From: Sternotherus odoratus
Lineage: Eukaryota; Chordata; Testudines; Kinosternidae
Assembly: GCA_032164245.1 (NCBI GenBank)
Contig: JAVMKO010000017.1
Span: forward strand, 18,886,756 to 18,950,755
DNA length: 64,000 bases
Reading direction: 5' to 3'
Numbering within the stretch: position 1 is the stretch's first letter; each line of letters begins with the position of its first letter. The position numbers were made by a program, and so were the translations under genes. Shown here piece by piece: positions 26,501 through 36,472 of this stretch. The notes below the pieces were generated by a model. The model saw only the letters and a list, made by a program, of their open reading frames with translations. It was not told where the DNA came from and did no database searches.

Positions 26501-29500
26501 TTCAAAGACCTGATTTCTAGCATTGTAAATCATTATATGTTTACTATCAGAGAGGTAGCTGTGTTAGTCTGGAATAGCAGAGGTAACAAAGTCCTGTGGC
26601 ACCTTAAAGACTAAAGGTGCCACAGGACTTTGTTACCTCTGCTATATGTTTACTGTTTTCATTTGATTTTTCACAACTAGTCACAGTCTTTGCACAGGCT
26701 AATGGACAAACTATAATCACAGTTCAACTTCAGTTCCAAATCTCTGGGGTTTCTTTTTTGATTTTGTATTATTGTAAATGCCCTTTGCCATCCACAAAAT
26801 TATCCAGAACCTTCTTCCTCCCCCACGGTGAAATGATCCCAGTGTTTGTACCCTGCCCTTTCTCCTGGGGACTCTGCTTCCTTCCCCACGGTGAAATAAT
26901 CCCAGTGTTTGTACCCTACCCTTTCTCCAGGGGACTCTGCTTCCTTCCCCATGGTGAAATGATCCCAGTGTTTGTACCCTATCCTTTCTCCAGGGGACTC
27001 TGCTTCCTTCTCCATGGTGAAATGATCCCAGTGTTTGTGCCCTGCCCTTTCTCCCGGGGACTCTACTTCCTTCTGCTCTGAAAGACAATTCCAGCTTCTG
27101 AATTAAAAATATTTCCTTCATTACAAGACCTCAGGGTGATCTGAAATAGCAGGTTGCATGGGAATTCTTTCCTCAGGGTGAGATAATGCAGACAGGAAGG
27201 GACAATGGGTTGCAGGGTGCCCTCTCCAGACAAGGGGTCTAATTTACCAGTGTGTTACTTCAGTTTTTATGACAACATGCCTGTATTTATTTCAGTGTAG
27301 TTCCTCAGGTGGTAACACAATGGTCACTCAGGCCTGAGGGAAGCAATCAGCCTTGTGCTGGGGACTGAGGGATGGTGGCTTACATCCCCCTCATTCTGCA
27401 ACTGACACAGAAGTGTGGGTCAGTGATGGAAAGTGTGACTAGCAGGAAGTTTGCAAAGCGATTTGAAAGAGGAAAGAGTTATGTGGAATCTGGAATCAAG
27501 GAGATAAGTTCAAACCTATCTGGCAGTGTGGGAGACAGCACTGAGATCTTCTGGAGAATGCTCTAAGGGAGTGGGGCAGACTGGTGTGAGCACAGGGTCC
27601 AAGTTGGGGAATAGCCAGGGCCAGCTCCAGGCACCAGCGCTCGAAGAGCATGCTTGGGATGGCAAGCCCGGGGGGGGGGGGGGGGGGCAGCCGGTAGCTG
27701 TTAGGGCAGCAGTCAGGCGGCATTGAGCAGCATTTCAGTGGGAGGTCTGCAGCTGCCAAGCGGAACTTCCACGCTTTGGGTGGCAAAAACCTTACAGCCG
27801 CCCTGGGAATAGCACTAGACGAGCTGAGAAGCACAGACCCAGGAAAGCAAGAGGCAAGTGTGACTGTGGCATGGAAAGAGATGGAGAGGATGTCATGGAA
27901 GGATGAAAGGTGAGATTGAGTAGGAAGCTGCAGTACTTTAGGTAGAGATGATCAGGTCCTGGATAAGGGTTTCAGCAGCAGGAATGGGGGGAAGAGAGGG
28001 ATTTCCGAGGAGAGGAAAGGCTGGCATATTCAGTGGCAATGACAGACTTGAAAAAGTGCAGTTCCCTAGTTAAATATTCCATTACGTCGAACATTCATTG
28101 AAGTTACCCAGTGTTGATTAATCCATCTCTTCCATTTAGTGTTCCTGTGAGAAGCCACTGGATTCTCTTGGCAAAGCTGTGAGTGAGAATCCCTGGCAAA
28201 TCCTGGAATGCTGGCACCGCCAATAAACCTGGTCAGGAACACAGTGACAGGAAAAGGGGCGTATAGGGGGGCCTAGTTACATTTCGCATTGTACACCTCC
28301 GACCTAGGGACAGTGAAGAATTCAGTAATTATGGGCCTTGGTTTAGACTCTCTCCTCAGAACATTCCCCCCAATCCTACTCCAAGGGATTTATAAAAGTG
28401 AAAAAGATAAAGTGTCTGGAGGCCTAAAAAAGAGAGATCAGTGCTATTGACAACCGGTCGAGCCATCAGTTCTCCCCATGGACAGAGATACTTCTTTCTC
28501 CATTCACAGACCCTCCACTCCAGATCTTGCACCTCCTGCTACTGCTCCAAATCCTGTTCATGCTCCAGGCTGGCATTCAGGATATATTCCTTTGTGGCGT
28601 GTGTGAGAGACAGACAGAGAGGTGAAAGGTTACACCCTCTGTCGAAGTCAACGCTGGTTATCAGATTAGCTGGTCTAGTGAAGCTCCAGGCATCAGGTTC
28701 AGCTCAGTGGCTGGGTTAAAATAAAAAAATAATAATAAATGGAGATATACCAATCTCCTAGAACTGGAAAGACCTTGAAGGTCATCGAGTCCAGTCCCCT
28801 GCCTACACTAGCAGGATTGAGTACTGTCCCCTGACAGATTTTTTGCCCCAGATCCCTAAATGGCCCCCTCAAGGATTGAACTCACAACCCTGGGTTTAGC
28901 AGGCCAATGCTCAAACCACTGAGCTATCCCTTTCTGCATGGCTTTTTGTCTTTTTATTTTTGTCAATTTCTCCTTCCTTTGACTTTAGACATTGTCTTTA
29001 TAATTCTGTTTATTTTACCCTTGTTCACACCGTTTATCTCAGGGCCCCATCCATATCTCCCAGTCAGGGAAGTTAATTACTAAGAAGGTATGCTGGTTAA
29101 TTGTGAGGGTCAGACATCCCCTTCCCCTTTTAGACTGTAAGGTGTCAACTTGACAGCCCTGTACACTGAAGATGCACCTCTGGGCCAATGTAAGAGTGCA
29201 AGCTTCTCCCATATGGCCCAGCAGTGTGCCCAATCTTCGCCTGTAAAGGCCACGTTTAGACTTGGAGGGGCAGAAATATTCTGTCTCTCTCCCTGACCGA
29301 GTCACTCCTTGGCCTCTGCTGAACTGCAGATAGATGCTAGCTGGTGCCCTCTGTGACACTGAATTGAGATCCACCAAATCTTTCCACAAAAGATATCAAA
29401 GACCTGATAAAATGGTAACTTCCAGGCACTACCAATTTTGGCTGGGTTTGAAGCCGTGACTTAGTAGTGAAAAGTTCTGGATCCCACTCCCCAGTCACAT

Positions 29501-32500
29501 AAGCAGTTATCTGAGTTGTCCCATTTAATTTCAGTAACTACTTTTTTGCTACTTCATTTTACACTGTTAGAAAAACATTTACGTAGTCACGTATTATGTG
29601 TCTTCTTTCCATTATACTTTTACGTCTTTGTGTCTTATACTGTCCCAGAGTGGGGATTCCCCGGACTGCAGGGAGCATGGCTTTGTCTGTATTTATACAG
29701 TGCCTAACACAGTGGGGCCTCTGAGTGCTACTGCATTGTAAAGAATAACAATAAAAAATATTGGCATGCAAATGACTGAGAAATCAGACCTATAGAATAC
29801 TTGCTGACAAAACCACCCTGATATTCTAGTCTATGAAAACCATTATTCAGTGAGTTGAGGTTGTAAATAGCTATTACTGTAATACTAATAAGAAAAAGAC
29901 AGCATTATTAAAATACCACAATTATATATAAATAGTTGAAAGTTAAGGTTCCTCACATCCTGAACTCTGACCCCGTATCCTGATTGTCTGTCCCCTTTCT
30001 CTGCAGAGGCACCTGAATCATGTCCGAAGATTACACACATGGGGAATATTCCACTGAGTCCATATTATGGAGAGTAAAAGATGCAGACTGGGCTCTTTGA
30101 CCAAAATATTCAGACAAGTGATTTTGGGTAAGATGTTCAAGGGGCATGATTTTCAGAGAGAGCTGAGTGCCTGTCTTCTGAAATCAGGCTCCATTGAGGT
30201 GTCTCAGAATGGACATCCAAAAACTTTAATCAGAGGAGAAAAGAGCCACAAATATTATTTGAGGGATGGAGAAAATGCCTTACACAGGGAGAGACTTAAA
30301 GGGATCAAGCTCTTAGTTGATCAAAACAAAGCTTGAGAGGTGTCTTGATTACAGTTTGTAAATACTTTCATGCCAGATACTAAAGGGCTCTTCAGTCTAG
30401 CAGAGACAGGCAGAACAAGAACCATTGGCTGGAAGCTTAAGCCAGACAAATTGAAATGAGAAATAAGGCATAAATTTATAACAGTTGAGAGTGATTAACC
30501 TTTGGAACAAACTACTCCCTCTCTTGGTGCCTTCAAATCAAGACTAGATACATTTCTGTCAGATATCTTTTAGTCAAACACAAGACATTGATCTCATTAC
30601 AGGGGTAACTAGATTAAATGTAATGGCCTGTGATAAACAAGAGGTCATTAGATGATCTAATGGTTCCTTCTGGCATTAAATTAATGAATCTATGAATCTA
30701 TGATCACTTTTGACATGCTTGGCTATAGGCCAGGGTTGGGCAAACCTTTTGGCTGGAGGGTCACATTGGGGTTCAAAATTGTGTAGCGGGTCGGGTAGGG
30801 AAGGCTGTGCCTCTCAAAACAGCCTGGCCCCACCACTATCAGACTCCCACCCACTTCCTGCCCCCTGACTGCCCCCCCTCAGAATCCCCAACCCATCCAA
30901 TACCCCCCCCCCCGGCTCCTTGTCCCCTGATCGCTCCCTCTGGAGACCCCCCCCCACTCTGCTCCCCCAGGATCCCACCCCCTATCTAAGCCTCCCTGCT
31001 CTTTGTTCCCTGACTGCCCCCTCCCGAGACCCCCCAAAATGCCAGATGCCTGCCTGCATCAAAATTTAGAGTTTTATACCCATGGAATTAGAGTCCCCCT
31101 GGCCTTGACTGAGATGAATGGGACAGGTTACACTGCTCAGATATATTGTTTCAGGATGTCTGCAGACTCAGGCAGGCAACATTACATCAGTTTGCAATCT
31201 GTTCACATTTTAAGGTTATCTCTGCCACCATAAGGACAATAAACATTGGGGGACATTTTCAAAGGCACAAAAAGAAGGTAGACACCCAACTGCCATTGAA
31301 AGTCAATGGGAATCAAACACTTAATACCAATTTATGCGATTCTGCAGCAAGAGGTGAATTCCATGGTCACAAAATTGTGGAATACACAGGGCCCTGACTT
31401 TTGACCTTTGGCCCTAACAGAGGCTGAGCACTTGCAGCTCCCACTGCTTTCATTAGGGGGTGGATGGTGTGCGCAGTATCCATTGTTGTTTCTAGACTGT
31501 ATGTGGCAGTATATGAGCTGTAACGTTGGTGTTTCTTGCTGTTAACAGGCAGCTGAACTATTTCTGTATCTGTGTTTGGGGCAGTGCCCCATATGTGCTG
31601 GAGGTGCTGGTGAAGATCTGTGTCTACAGTATTGTAGCTGCTGGGATTTCTGGTGAGCCAGGGTTAGAATCTCATAACACCAATGTTCAGATAACTAAAG
31701 TGCTGTCATTCTTTATATTATCATTGTATTTTACAATGGAGTTGATAGCTTATGGTCCATAATGGAAAGATGGAGGAGGTTGATGGCTGAGGAAAGAGAG
31801 TGCTGATGGACAGGAATGATGTTGTCAGAGTTAGGGGTATGGGTGCTTCATAGCCGGACCTTTGAGTTTCTACACTTTCAAGCATTTACTTTATTTTTAT
31901 CATTGCAACATCTAATAACGTTATTTCCATGTAATGGTATTAAATTAGAGCCAGTCTGTATACACAGTGTTTTGCTGTGAATTTCTTTAGCTTTTAGAAA
32001 GTACTTAAATATATTTTTATAGGTAGGACTGGTGGCACCTGCTACTATTAAGATTGTGCACCACGTCCCATTATAAGACCCTGTTTTCAGTTGCTTATAG
32101 CGTCACTAAACTTTAACCATTTGGGCTGAAATTTTACATGCCAACTGTCTGCATCAGGCTGAAGTTTTATGTAAAATTTCAACCAAAATGAGTCAGCCAT
32201 TTCTGAGAATAAGGCTAATGAAAAATACATTTTTTGTCCATGTTAAAAAAAATATTATTGAGACAATTTTTGAACAGCTCTAGTTCTCCCCACCCCCTCT
32301 CCTCCCACTTTGGAAACTTGGCATTTGTCTGAGGGGTGTGTCTGTGCTGTCCCTTGAAAATCCAAAATTGGCCCAGTTATAAACCTTTGTAAAAATTGCA
32401 GTTCCCACATGCTCAGTAGAGACGACGACCTTTTTTTTAGCAACTAAAATCTCTAAAGATACCACATGTAATTATGTGAAACAAGATGTTGATGTTTTTA

Positions 32501-33508
32501 TTTTTTCTGCTAGAGATACAATATTGTGCTATATTATAGGTGTGACTGAAAGACAGAACAAAAGAGTATCCAAATCAAATCCTGCCGGCAGAGTTTGTAG
32601 CCTCCCTGTACCAGTGCGGCTCATTTGACAGAGTTTACATACTGTATGGGCTGCACTCTGCTAGCAGAACTTCTAAACTTTAACAGACTTTGGCAGTTTC
32701 TAAAGTCCACTTGAATATCTTGGCATGATCAGAATTTAAAAGTCTATAGTGACTAATTCCAAGATTTGAACTCAATTTTGTGACTAGTAATCATAAACAC
32801 TAATAAGTGAACCCCAGGAGTTTTGAAAATTCTAAACCAAATCAATCTTTAAAAACAATTGTCCAAAAGAAAAAAAGTTCCAAAATTTTTGAAAAAGTGA
32901 ACCACACCGTATTTTTGTCCCATCACTCAGAAATGCCTTGTCCTGTTGACTTATAAACCAAAAAATCCTGAGTGTTTCCAAGACAACACTTGAAAAATAG
33001 CAGTAAATGAATCTTTAGTTAAAATCAGGAGGGAAGTTGAAAGTTGAGCATATAAGCCTCAACTCAGGAGGCATTTAAGCATGTGCTTAAGGTTCAGCAC
33101 ATAGGCATGGACTTTAAGCATATGCAAAAATGCTTTGCTGAATCAGGGCCAACATCTGAAGCAAATTACATTTTTACTGTAATTCAGTGACACAGACCTA
33201 CAAGTCTGTCTATCCAGTGAGGTCCTCATTGCTGTAGTATTCCAGGTGCCCCATCAGTGGTCTAAGGGGACTTAGCTAGAAAGGTAACTGTCCAGCTCAG
33301 AAACAATGAAAGTTAATCAGGAAAGGGACCTCTGGTTCCCGCTTGGTTTTGTAATTTAAAAGAAGCAGTGCTCTCCAAATAGTCAGAGTGGAGTTAAGAT
33401 TCTTACCTGGGTAGGAATGAGCAGTGGGAGAGGAAGAAGCAGTAAAGGTACTAGCAAAGAAATCAGGTAATTCCTGTGGGCCACAATCACTTTCCACACA
33501 GCAGTCAT
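11386..33508 (-). CDS. SLC13A2: SLC13A2, Na+/dicarboxylate cotransporter (NaDC1), complete coding region in 12 exons
   Basis: The family is a plasma-membrane symporter that couples sodium to uptake of succinate, citrate and other Krebs-cycle dicarboxylates, mainly in kidney and gut epithelium. Twelve exons join in phase to 592 codons, the same length as human SLC13A2. A hydrophobic first segment (residues 13-32) is followed by alternating membrane helices. Both signature motifs of the divalent anion:Na+ symporter family are present: S-N-T at 139-141 followed by ATTAMM, and S-N-V at 486-488 inside [12 protein letters not shown]. Exons 4 and 5 encode a charged, Glu/Lys-rich cytoplasmic loop that is variable in the family. 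The C-terminus keeps an N-S-T glycosylation sequon at 584-586. SLC13A3 and SLC13A5 are similar paralogues; the neighbours SLC46A1 and SARM1 favour SLC13A2. I saw no canonical poly(A) signal just after the stop, so the 3' UTR end is not called. Confidence 0.95.
12615..12690 (+). mobile_element. CR1 LINE 3' tail
   Basis: The words CCTCCTGAGGTCCCTTCCAA and CCCTGATATTCTCTGATTCT match the conserved CR1 3' end with its ATTCTNTGATTCT tail. The rest of the element is missing. Confidence 0.65.
12948..13085 (-). CDS. SLC13A2: SLC13A2 exon 11
   Basis: The acceptor is TGCACAG and the donor is GTGAGC; 138 nt, 46 whole codons. It encodes [20 protein letters not shown] and [19 protein letters not shown], the helix pair that carries the conserved ATPPNAI turn. 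Confidence 0.95.
13967..14128 (-). CDS. SLC13A2: SLC13A2 exon 10, contains the second SNV motif
   Basis: The acceptor is TTCCAG and the donor is GTAAGT; 162 nt, 54 whole codons (448-501). It encodes [11 protein letters not shown] and then [23 protein letters not shown] at 486-488 is the second ion-binding signature, the inverted-repeat partner of the SNT motif in exon 4. Confidence 0.95.
14430..15390 (+). mobile_element. L2-like LINE fragment in SLC13A2 intron 9
   Basis: Plus-strand broken frames give the C-terminal reverse transcriptase part of an L2-type element: [16 protein letters not shown], then [18 protein letters not shown] (from the SRLDYCNALL region), then [19 protein letters not shown] (from the LHWLPV region). 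The 3' end with TGCAATGCCTAGCAAAATAG follows. Confidence 0.65.
16153..16253 (-). CDS. SLC13A2: SLC13A2 exon 9
   Basis: The acceptor is ATTCCAG and the donor is GTAACT; 101 nt. It encodes [20 protein letters not shown] and [10 protein letters not shown], one of the most conserved stretches in the SLC13 family. Confidence 0.94.
17137..17249 (-). CDS. SLC13A2: SLC13A2 exon 8
   Basis: The acceptor is CTTGCAG and the donor is GTAAGA; 113 nt. It encodes [20 protein letters not shown] followed by a variable Gln-rich loop ending AQQAQQQ. The human loop has different residues at this position, as expected for an exposed segment. Confidence 0.91.
17526..17747 (-). CDS. SLC13A2: SLC13A2 exon 7
   Basis: The acceptor is TTTTCTAG and the donor GTATCA is weak; 222 nt. 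It encodes [18 protein letters not shown], then [12 protein letters not shown] and the helix leading to [13 protein letters not shown]. Intron 6 before it is 3.6 kb and carries a CR1 element. Confidence 0.92.
17890..18860. repeat. probable old LINE-derived repeat in SLC13A2 intron 6
   Basis: It begins with a MIR/L2-like word (GGTGCTGTACAAGCACAGAA) and continues with G/A-rich text that I associate with LINE 3' regions in turtles. No coding remnant is readable, and family and limits are uncertain. Confidence 0.3.
18995..20560 (-). mobile_element. CR1 LINE, internally deleted, with degraded ORF2
   Basis: On the minus strand, from high to low coordinate, it shows endonuclease-like text ([20 protein letters not shown]), then [20 protein letters not shown], then the reverse transcriptase C-terminal part [20 protein letters not shown]. 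The CR1 3' region follows, ending CATTCTTATGTTCTTATGAA. The middle of the reverse transcriptase is absent, and stops and frameshifts are present. Confidence 0.75.
21303..21425 (-). CDS. SLC13A2: SLC13A2 exon 6
   Basis: The acceptor is CTTCCAG and the donor is GTAAGT; 123 nt. It encodes [20 protein letters not shown] and a leucine-rich helix ending FLGF, matching the human protein closely. Confidence 0.93.
21627..21813 (-). CDS. SLC13A2: SLC13A2 exon 5
   Basis: The acceptor is CACCCAG and the donor is GTGAGT; 187 nt. The first half finishes the acidic loop ([17 protein letters not shown]). The second half encodes the conserved [16 protein letters not shown] stretch of the transport core. Confidence 0.93.
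21925..22724. mobile_element. hAT-type element with C-rich core, copy A
   Basis: The ends pair as CAGGGGTGGGCAAACTT and the complement of ATAGTTTGCCCTTGCCTG. The flanking 8-mers AGCTATCC and GGCTATCC differ at one base, a hAT-size target duplication. The 0.8-kb interior is a C-rich imperfect array of CCCCTGACTGCCCC-type words with no transposase. It lies in intron 4 of SLC13A2. Confidence 0.75.
23135..23530 (-). mobile_element. CR1 LINE 3' fragment
   Basis: The reverse complement of the CR1 3' region: ATTCATAGATTTAAAGGCC, then GACCACTGTGATCTTCCAAC on the plus strand, then text of the class GTTACTCCAGTGATTAATTA. A T/G tract interrupts it near 23435. Confidence 0.6.
23649..23875 (-). CDS. SLC13A2: SLC13A2 exon 4, contains the first SNT motif
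   Basis: The acceptor is TTGCAG and the donor is GTGCGT; 227 nt, completing codon 123 and leaving one base. It encodes [17 protein letters not shown], where S-N-T at 139-141 is the first of the two motifs that line the Na+ and substrate sites in this family. It then enters a charged cytoplasmic loop, [17 protein letters not shown]. Confidence 0.94.
25451..25587 (-). CDS. SLC13A2: SLC13A2 exon 3, codons 78-123
   Basis: The acceptor is TTACAG and the donor is GTGAGT. It is 137 nt, entering in phase 0 and leaving two bases of codon 123. It encodes [17 protein letters not shown] and the [14 protein letters not shown] segment, both strongly conserved in SLC13 carboxylate transporters. Confidence 0.94.
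25918..26046 (-). CDS. SLC13A2: SLC13A2 exon 2, codons 35-77
   Basis: The acceptor CTCTTTCAG precedes GAAGCC and the donor is GTAAGA after ACTAAA. It is 129 nt, phase 0 on both sides. It encodes [16 protein letters not shown] and the following helix. Intron 1 before it is 7.4 kb, the longest in the gene. Confidence 0.94.
26546..26642. mobile_element. Penelope-like end with hairpin, flanked by a 12-bp duplication
   Basis: A perfect 32-bp inverted repeat (26574-26605 and 26614-26645, slightly overlapping the flank) is separated by 8 bases. The text GTGTTAGTCTGGAATAGCAG is shared with the Penelope-like cluster at 36.78 kb. The insert is bracketed by TATATGTTTACT at 26534-26545 and 26643-26654. 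Confidence 0.65.
26821..27072. repeat. 63-bp minisatellite, four copies
   Basis: Units start at 26821, 26884, 26947 and 27010 and share GAAATGATCCCAGTGTTTGT with few changes. The unit is exactly 21 codons, so both strands carry a repeated 21-residue open frame; nothing else suggests a gene. It lies in SLC13A2 intron 1. Confidence 0.85.
27616..27805. mobile_element. hAT-type MITE with perfect 8-bp target duplication
   Basis: GGAATAGC is repeated exactly at 27608-27615 and 27806-27813. The ends are CAGGGCCAGC and GCCGCCCTG. An uninterrupted run of 18 G (27670-27687) lies inside. Length 190 bp. Confidence 0.8.
28720..28930 (-). mobile_element. tRNA-derived SINE, tortoise Pol III type
   Basis: On the minus strand it begins GGGATAGCTCAGTGGTTTGA (A box), then GGTTGTGAGTTCAATCC (B box), then a tRNA-unrelated body and a TTATTATT tail near 28720. 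The split Pol III promoter and tRNA-like head are clear. This family is the main reason for calling the source a cryptodire turtle. Confidence 0.85.
29610..29760 (+). repeat. L2-like LINE 3' end
   Basis: The words TTTATACAGTGCCTAACACA and GTGGGGCCTCTGAGTGCTAC, followed by an A-rich AATAACAATAAAAA tail, match the common LINE 3' end of the CAGCGCCTAGCACA type. A relative is at 63088-63125. Confidence 0.5.
30350..30705 (+). mobile_element. CR1 LINE 3' fragment
   Basis: GTGATTAACCTTTGGAACAA, then ATGATCTAATGGTTCCTTCT, and an ATGAATCTATGAATCTATGA tail. This is the order of a CR1 3' end on the plus strand, in SLC13A2 intron 1. Confidence 0.65.
30731..31040. mobile_element. hAT-type element with C-rich core, truncated copy B
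   Basis: It begins CAGGGTTGGGCAAACCTTTT like copies A and C, and has the same C-rich interior with CCCCTGACTGCCCC words. The right end is lost. Confidence 0.6.
33407..33508 (-). CDS. SLC13A2: SLC13A2 exon 1 (coding part), codons 1-34
   Basis: The start ATG is at 33508-33506 and the protein begins [16 protein letters not shown] long hydrophobic stretch rich in Leu and Pro forms the first membrane segment. The exon ends in CCAG followed by the donor GTAAGA, in phase 0. The start matches the position of the human initiator, and no earlier in-frame Met is needed. Confidence 0.92.
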
Positions 33509-33556
33509 GGTGTTGGAACTAGCCCAGTGCTGAAAGGTGCACGGGTCTGTTCCTGG

Positions 33557-33570
33557 AGACTATATAAAGG
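33557..33570 (-). promoter_or_regulatory. possible TATA box of SLC13A2
   Basis: On the minus strand, CCTTTATATAGTC lies about 50-60 bases before the SLC13A2 start codon. The position would give a very short 5' UTR. This is a motif match only, and no transcript start is known. Confidence 0.3.
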
Positions 33571-34670
33571 CTCGGAAACATGATTAAACATTGACCTTGG
33601 CAGGTAGGGTGTTGTTTTTAGAACCCTGATCAGAGTGAAAGAGAACAAAGAAGGGAGGAGGCAGAGAAGGAAGGACAGACCAGGAACTTTTTAAGGGAAA
33701 TCTTTCTGATGCTTCATAAATTCAGCAGAGAATTAACTCCTTGTGGCCCAGTCAGTCTCACATTATTACAAAGGGAAGGGTGATCATGAGTACATTCAAA
33801 TATCCTACGGCAAAACATATGTGCTCCCTTTTCTGCTAGCAGCCAATCTGAATTGACAAAGTCAGCGAATGTTCCTATCTTTCATAATAAAATGCCAGTC
33901 CCTAAATGGGGGAATGCTATAGAAGGTAAGAATCCTTCTACAGTCAGCTCAGAATTTTGTTTTAATAAAATACGTCAAATGATTAGGGAGATATCCATGT
34001 ATGGAATACTCCAGCTGGAATTTAGGAAAGTATGGCCTCTCCCTCAAACACTAAGGCAGCTGGGATTCCATCCAGGTTTGTTTGTGACAGCAAAAACCAC
34101 CAGGGCAAAATTCCAGTGACCAGAAACCTTTACCCCATCAGAGATAGAATTACACCCCTAACGCTCTGGGAGCAGGAGCACGAGCTCCTACAGGCCCACC
34201 ATCTCCATCAGCGCAGTTCTTGGCCCATCCTCAGTGCCCCACAGTTGATGTGTGGGAGTGCAGATGTCTGCAGGGAGCCCCGAACTCCCACAGAGCAGTT
34301 CTGTGTGTCGTAAACAAGGCACGGGGCTACAGAGGGAGACTGCAGAGATCCCAGCCTTCCAAGAGAAGAATTGGACTCCTTCTGTGGTATAATTATTGCA
34401 TGAGGTAATTAAGCTGTAAAGTTTCTACAATAATTAAACCACTAAATGAGCCCAGTTTGCTGCTGGTGTAAACTGGAACAGTTTCACTTACTTTTAGAGT
34501 GGCACCAGCTCATACCGCAGAGTACGTTGCCCCTACTCTGCTTAGGCAATGCTACCCCACAAGACCCCAATTCTGAACTCCTCACTCACGCAGAACCTCC
34601 CCTGAGAGGTTGACCTGGAATTAGACATTCAGGAGTGAGACCAAAGTCACAACAATGGGGATGCACTAGA

Positions 34671-34944
34671 AGCTTCCCTACACAATGCCTTAGTCTGCAC
34701 TGGCTGGGACATACAGTGCAATGCACACTAGCATGTTGCACACTCACTGACCCAGGTGGATCCTGCCGGCGTGCTCTACGTTTATTGATGCACATTAGCA
34801 TAGCATTGTTTGAAACAGGCGCCTATTCATGTGCACTAGGGAACTTCAGCAGCGGCCACACAGGCCATTTAGGGCACAACACACTAGCAGTGACTAGAAT
34901 TTATATCCCAGCTAGTGCGGACTGAGGCTTTGTGAAGACAAGCT
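34671..34944. mobile_element. MITE with ~45-bp imperfect terminal inverted repeats
   Basis: The left end AGCTTCCCTACACAATGCCT continues TAGTCTGCACTGGCTGGGA. The complement of the right end reads AGCTTGTCTTCACAAAGCCT and continues CAGTCCGCACTAGCTGGGA. Length is 274 bp with no coding capacity; the superfamily is not assigned. Confidence 0.6.
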
Positions 34945-36035
34945 CTATGTTCTTTGCTCCTGAGACACTGGAAGGAACTTCACATTGATCTCACTAAGAA
35001 ATGGATGGAACTATTGATAGCAGGCGGTCCCTACTGTGGTATCACTGACAGTGGAAGAAGATGAAGCCCTTAGGGAGCCCTTTAGGAACAATATTACTGA
35101 GCCTAAAATGTCTATGTTATAAAGTTCAATTATGTCTGAAGAAGGTTGTCAAGACTTGAGTTATCTGGCATGGTGCTGGCCAGGAGGGACTCATCAGCAC
35201 ACACCATGACAAATCATGACCCGCAACTTGTCGCTAAGTTGATTCTTCATAATCACATTTAAAGGAAACACAATAATATTACTTAATGTAGACAAGCCCC
35301 TACGCAAAAAGATTCAGGGAAACTGAGGTCCTTGTGAAGTCATTCATTTAAATCCCACAGCCTCCAGGTGCCGAATTCAGTGTGCAATCTTCTTCAAACC
35401 TCTTTGCCACTGCTGCAAGAATGGCCACATGACTGACAACAGTTTGTACAGGATATAAACTTGGTCAGTGCTCTGTGTAAATCACAGGGCTGGCATGTCT
35501 GGTATCTTAAAAGATTTCAGTCTCAGATTCTTTCCACCTCACTGTGGACACTAGCTCTGCAATGGCTTTTGGGGGTCTGTCAAGTTGAAATGTTGACTAT
35601 CTCTGAAAACAATGCTAACAGAGGACAGCTCTTCTATTTGTTCACAATATAAATGATTAAACACAGTGACACAGAAATGTGGCCAAAAGCCGATGTGCCT
35701 TCCTTTATAAACCAGCTCAAGATTCTGGATATTGTGGTCCATGCCACAAAAGCAACATGTGAAATGGAGGACCAATTTGAATTCCTGATTCCAGAAAGCA
35801 TCCCTATTTCGGACAGCACTGAAGCACATGCCAAAATTTAAGTATGTGCTTAAGTCCCATTGAACACACGTCAGTACTGTCCTGAATAGAGATAGACGTA
35901 AGCATAGATTTTCATAAAGCAAGGCCTGAAGAATTAGTACAGTTCTGGCACCAGCAAAAGACACTGGGGAAAATCAAACACAAAAACCTCACTGCCTTCA
36001 GAAGAACTCCTGCAACTCAGATTCTGAAAAGTCCT

Positions 36036-36234
36036 CAGGCCTGCACAACATGAGGCCCGGGGGCCACATGCGGCCCGCACGGGCTCAGTGTGCGGCCCGC
36101 GGGGGATGAGTAGGGGTGGAGCAAGGGGGGATGGGGGAAGCAGTGGGGGCAGGGCGAGGGTGGGGCTTTTCGGCCTGTAACTGGGTTTTTTTGGAGTAAT
36201 GTGGCCCTCGCTGCTTTCTGAGTTGTGCAGGCCT
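36036..36234. mobile_element. hAT-type MITE
   Basis: The ends are CAGGCCTGCACAACATG and the complement of TGAGTTGTGCAGGCCT. Internal GGCCCGCACGGGCTCAGTGT words are typical of this turtle family. Length about 200 bp. Confidence 0.6.
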
Positions 36235-36472
36235 CACTAGTGCCATTGTTGTACCTATTGTGCAGAAAACCCTGTGTCAACTTTTGTTTTCTTGGGTGAT
36301 GAGGTTAAGAGGGACCCAAAGGAACAGTTCACACCTTAAAATGATGCTAGAGTAATCTCTTGTAATGTCAGAGCACACAGCAGGAATTCTTGGTGGAATA
36401 CACAATAAACAGATGTAACAGGAGTAAAGGCTCTTTGCATTCATTTCATTGTTCCTCTTATGTCTATATAGT

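Larger units (their letters stand above)
26047..33406. other. SLC13A2: SLC13A2 intron 1 (7.4 kb)
   Basis: It is bounded by GTAAGA after exon 1 and CTTTCAG before exon 2. It holds the hairpin insertion, 63-bp minisatellite, hAT MITE, SINE, L2 and CR1 ends listed here. I recognise nothing in 31400-33400 apart from low-complexity and old repeat-like text such as TTTAAGCATGTGCTTAAGGT near 33075. Confidence 0.7.

Noticed and set aside
28870..28930. Possible tRNA gene from the A and B boxes
   Set aside because: The tRNA-like head is followed by the SINE body and tail and does not close as a cloverleaf tRNA.
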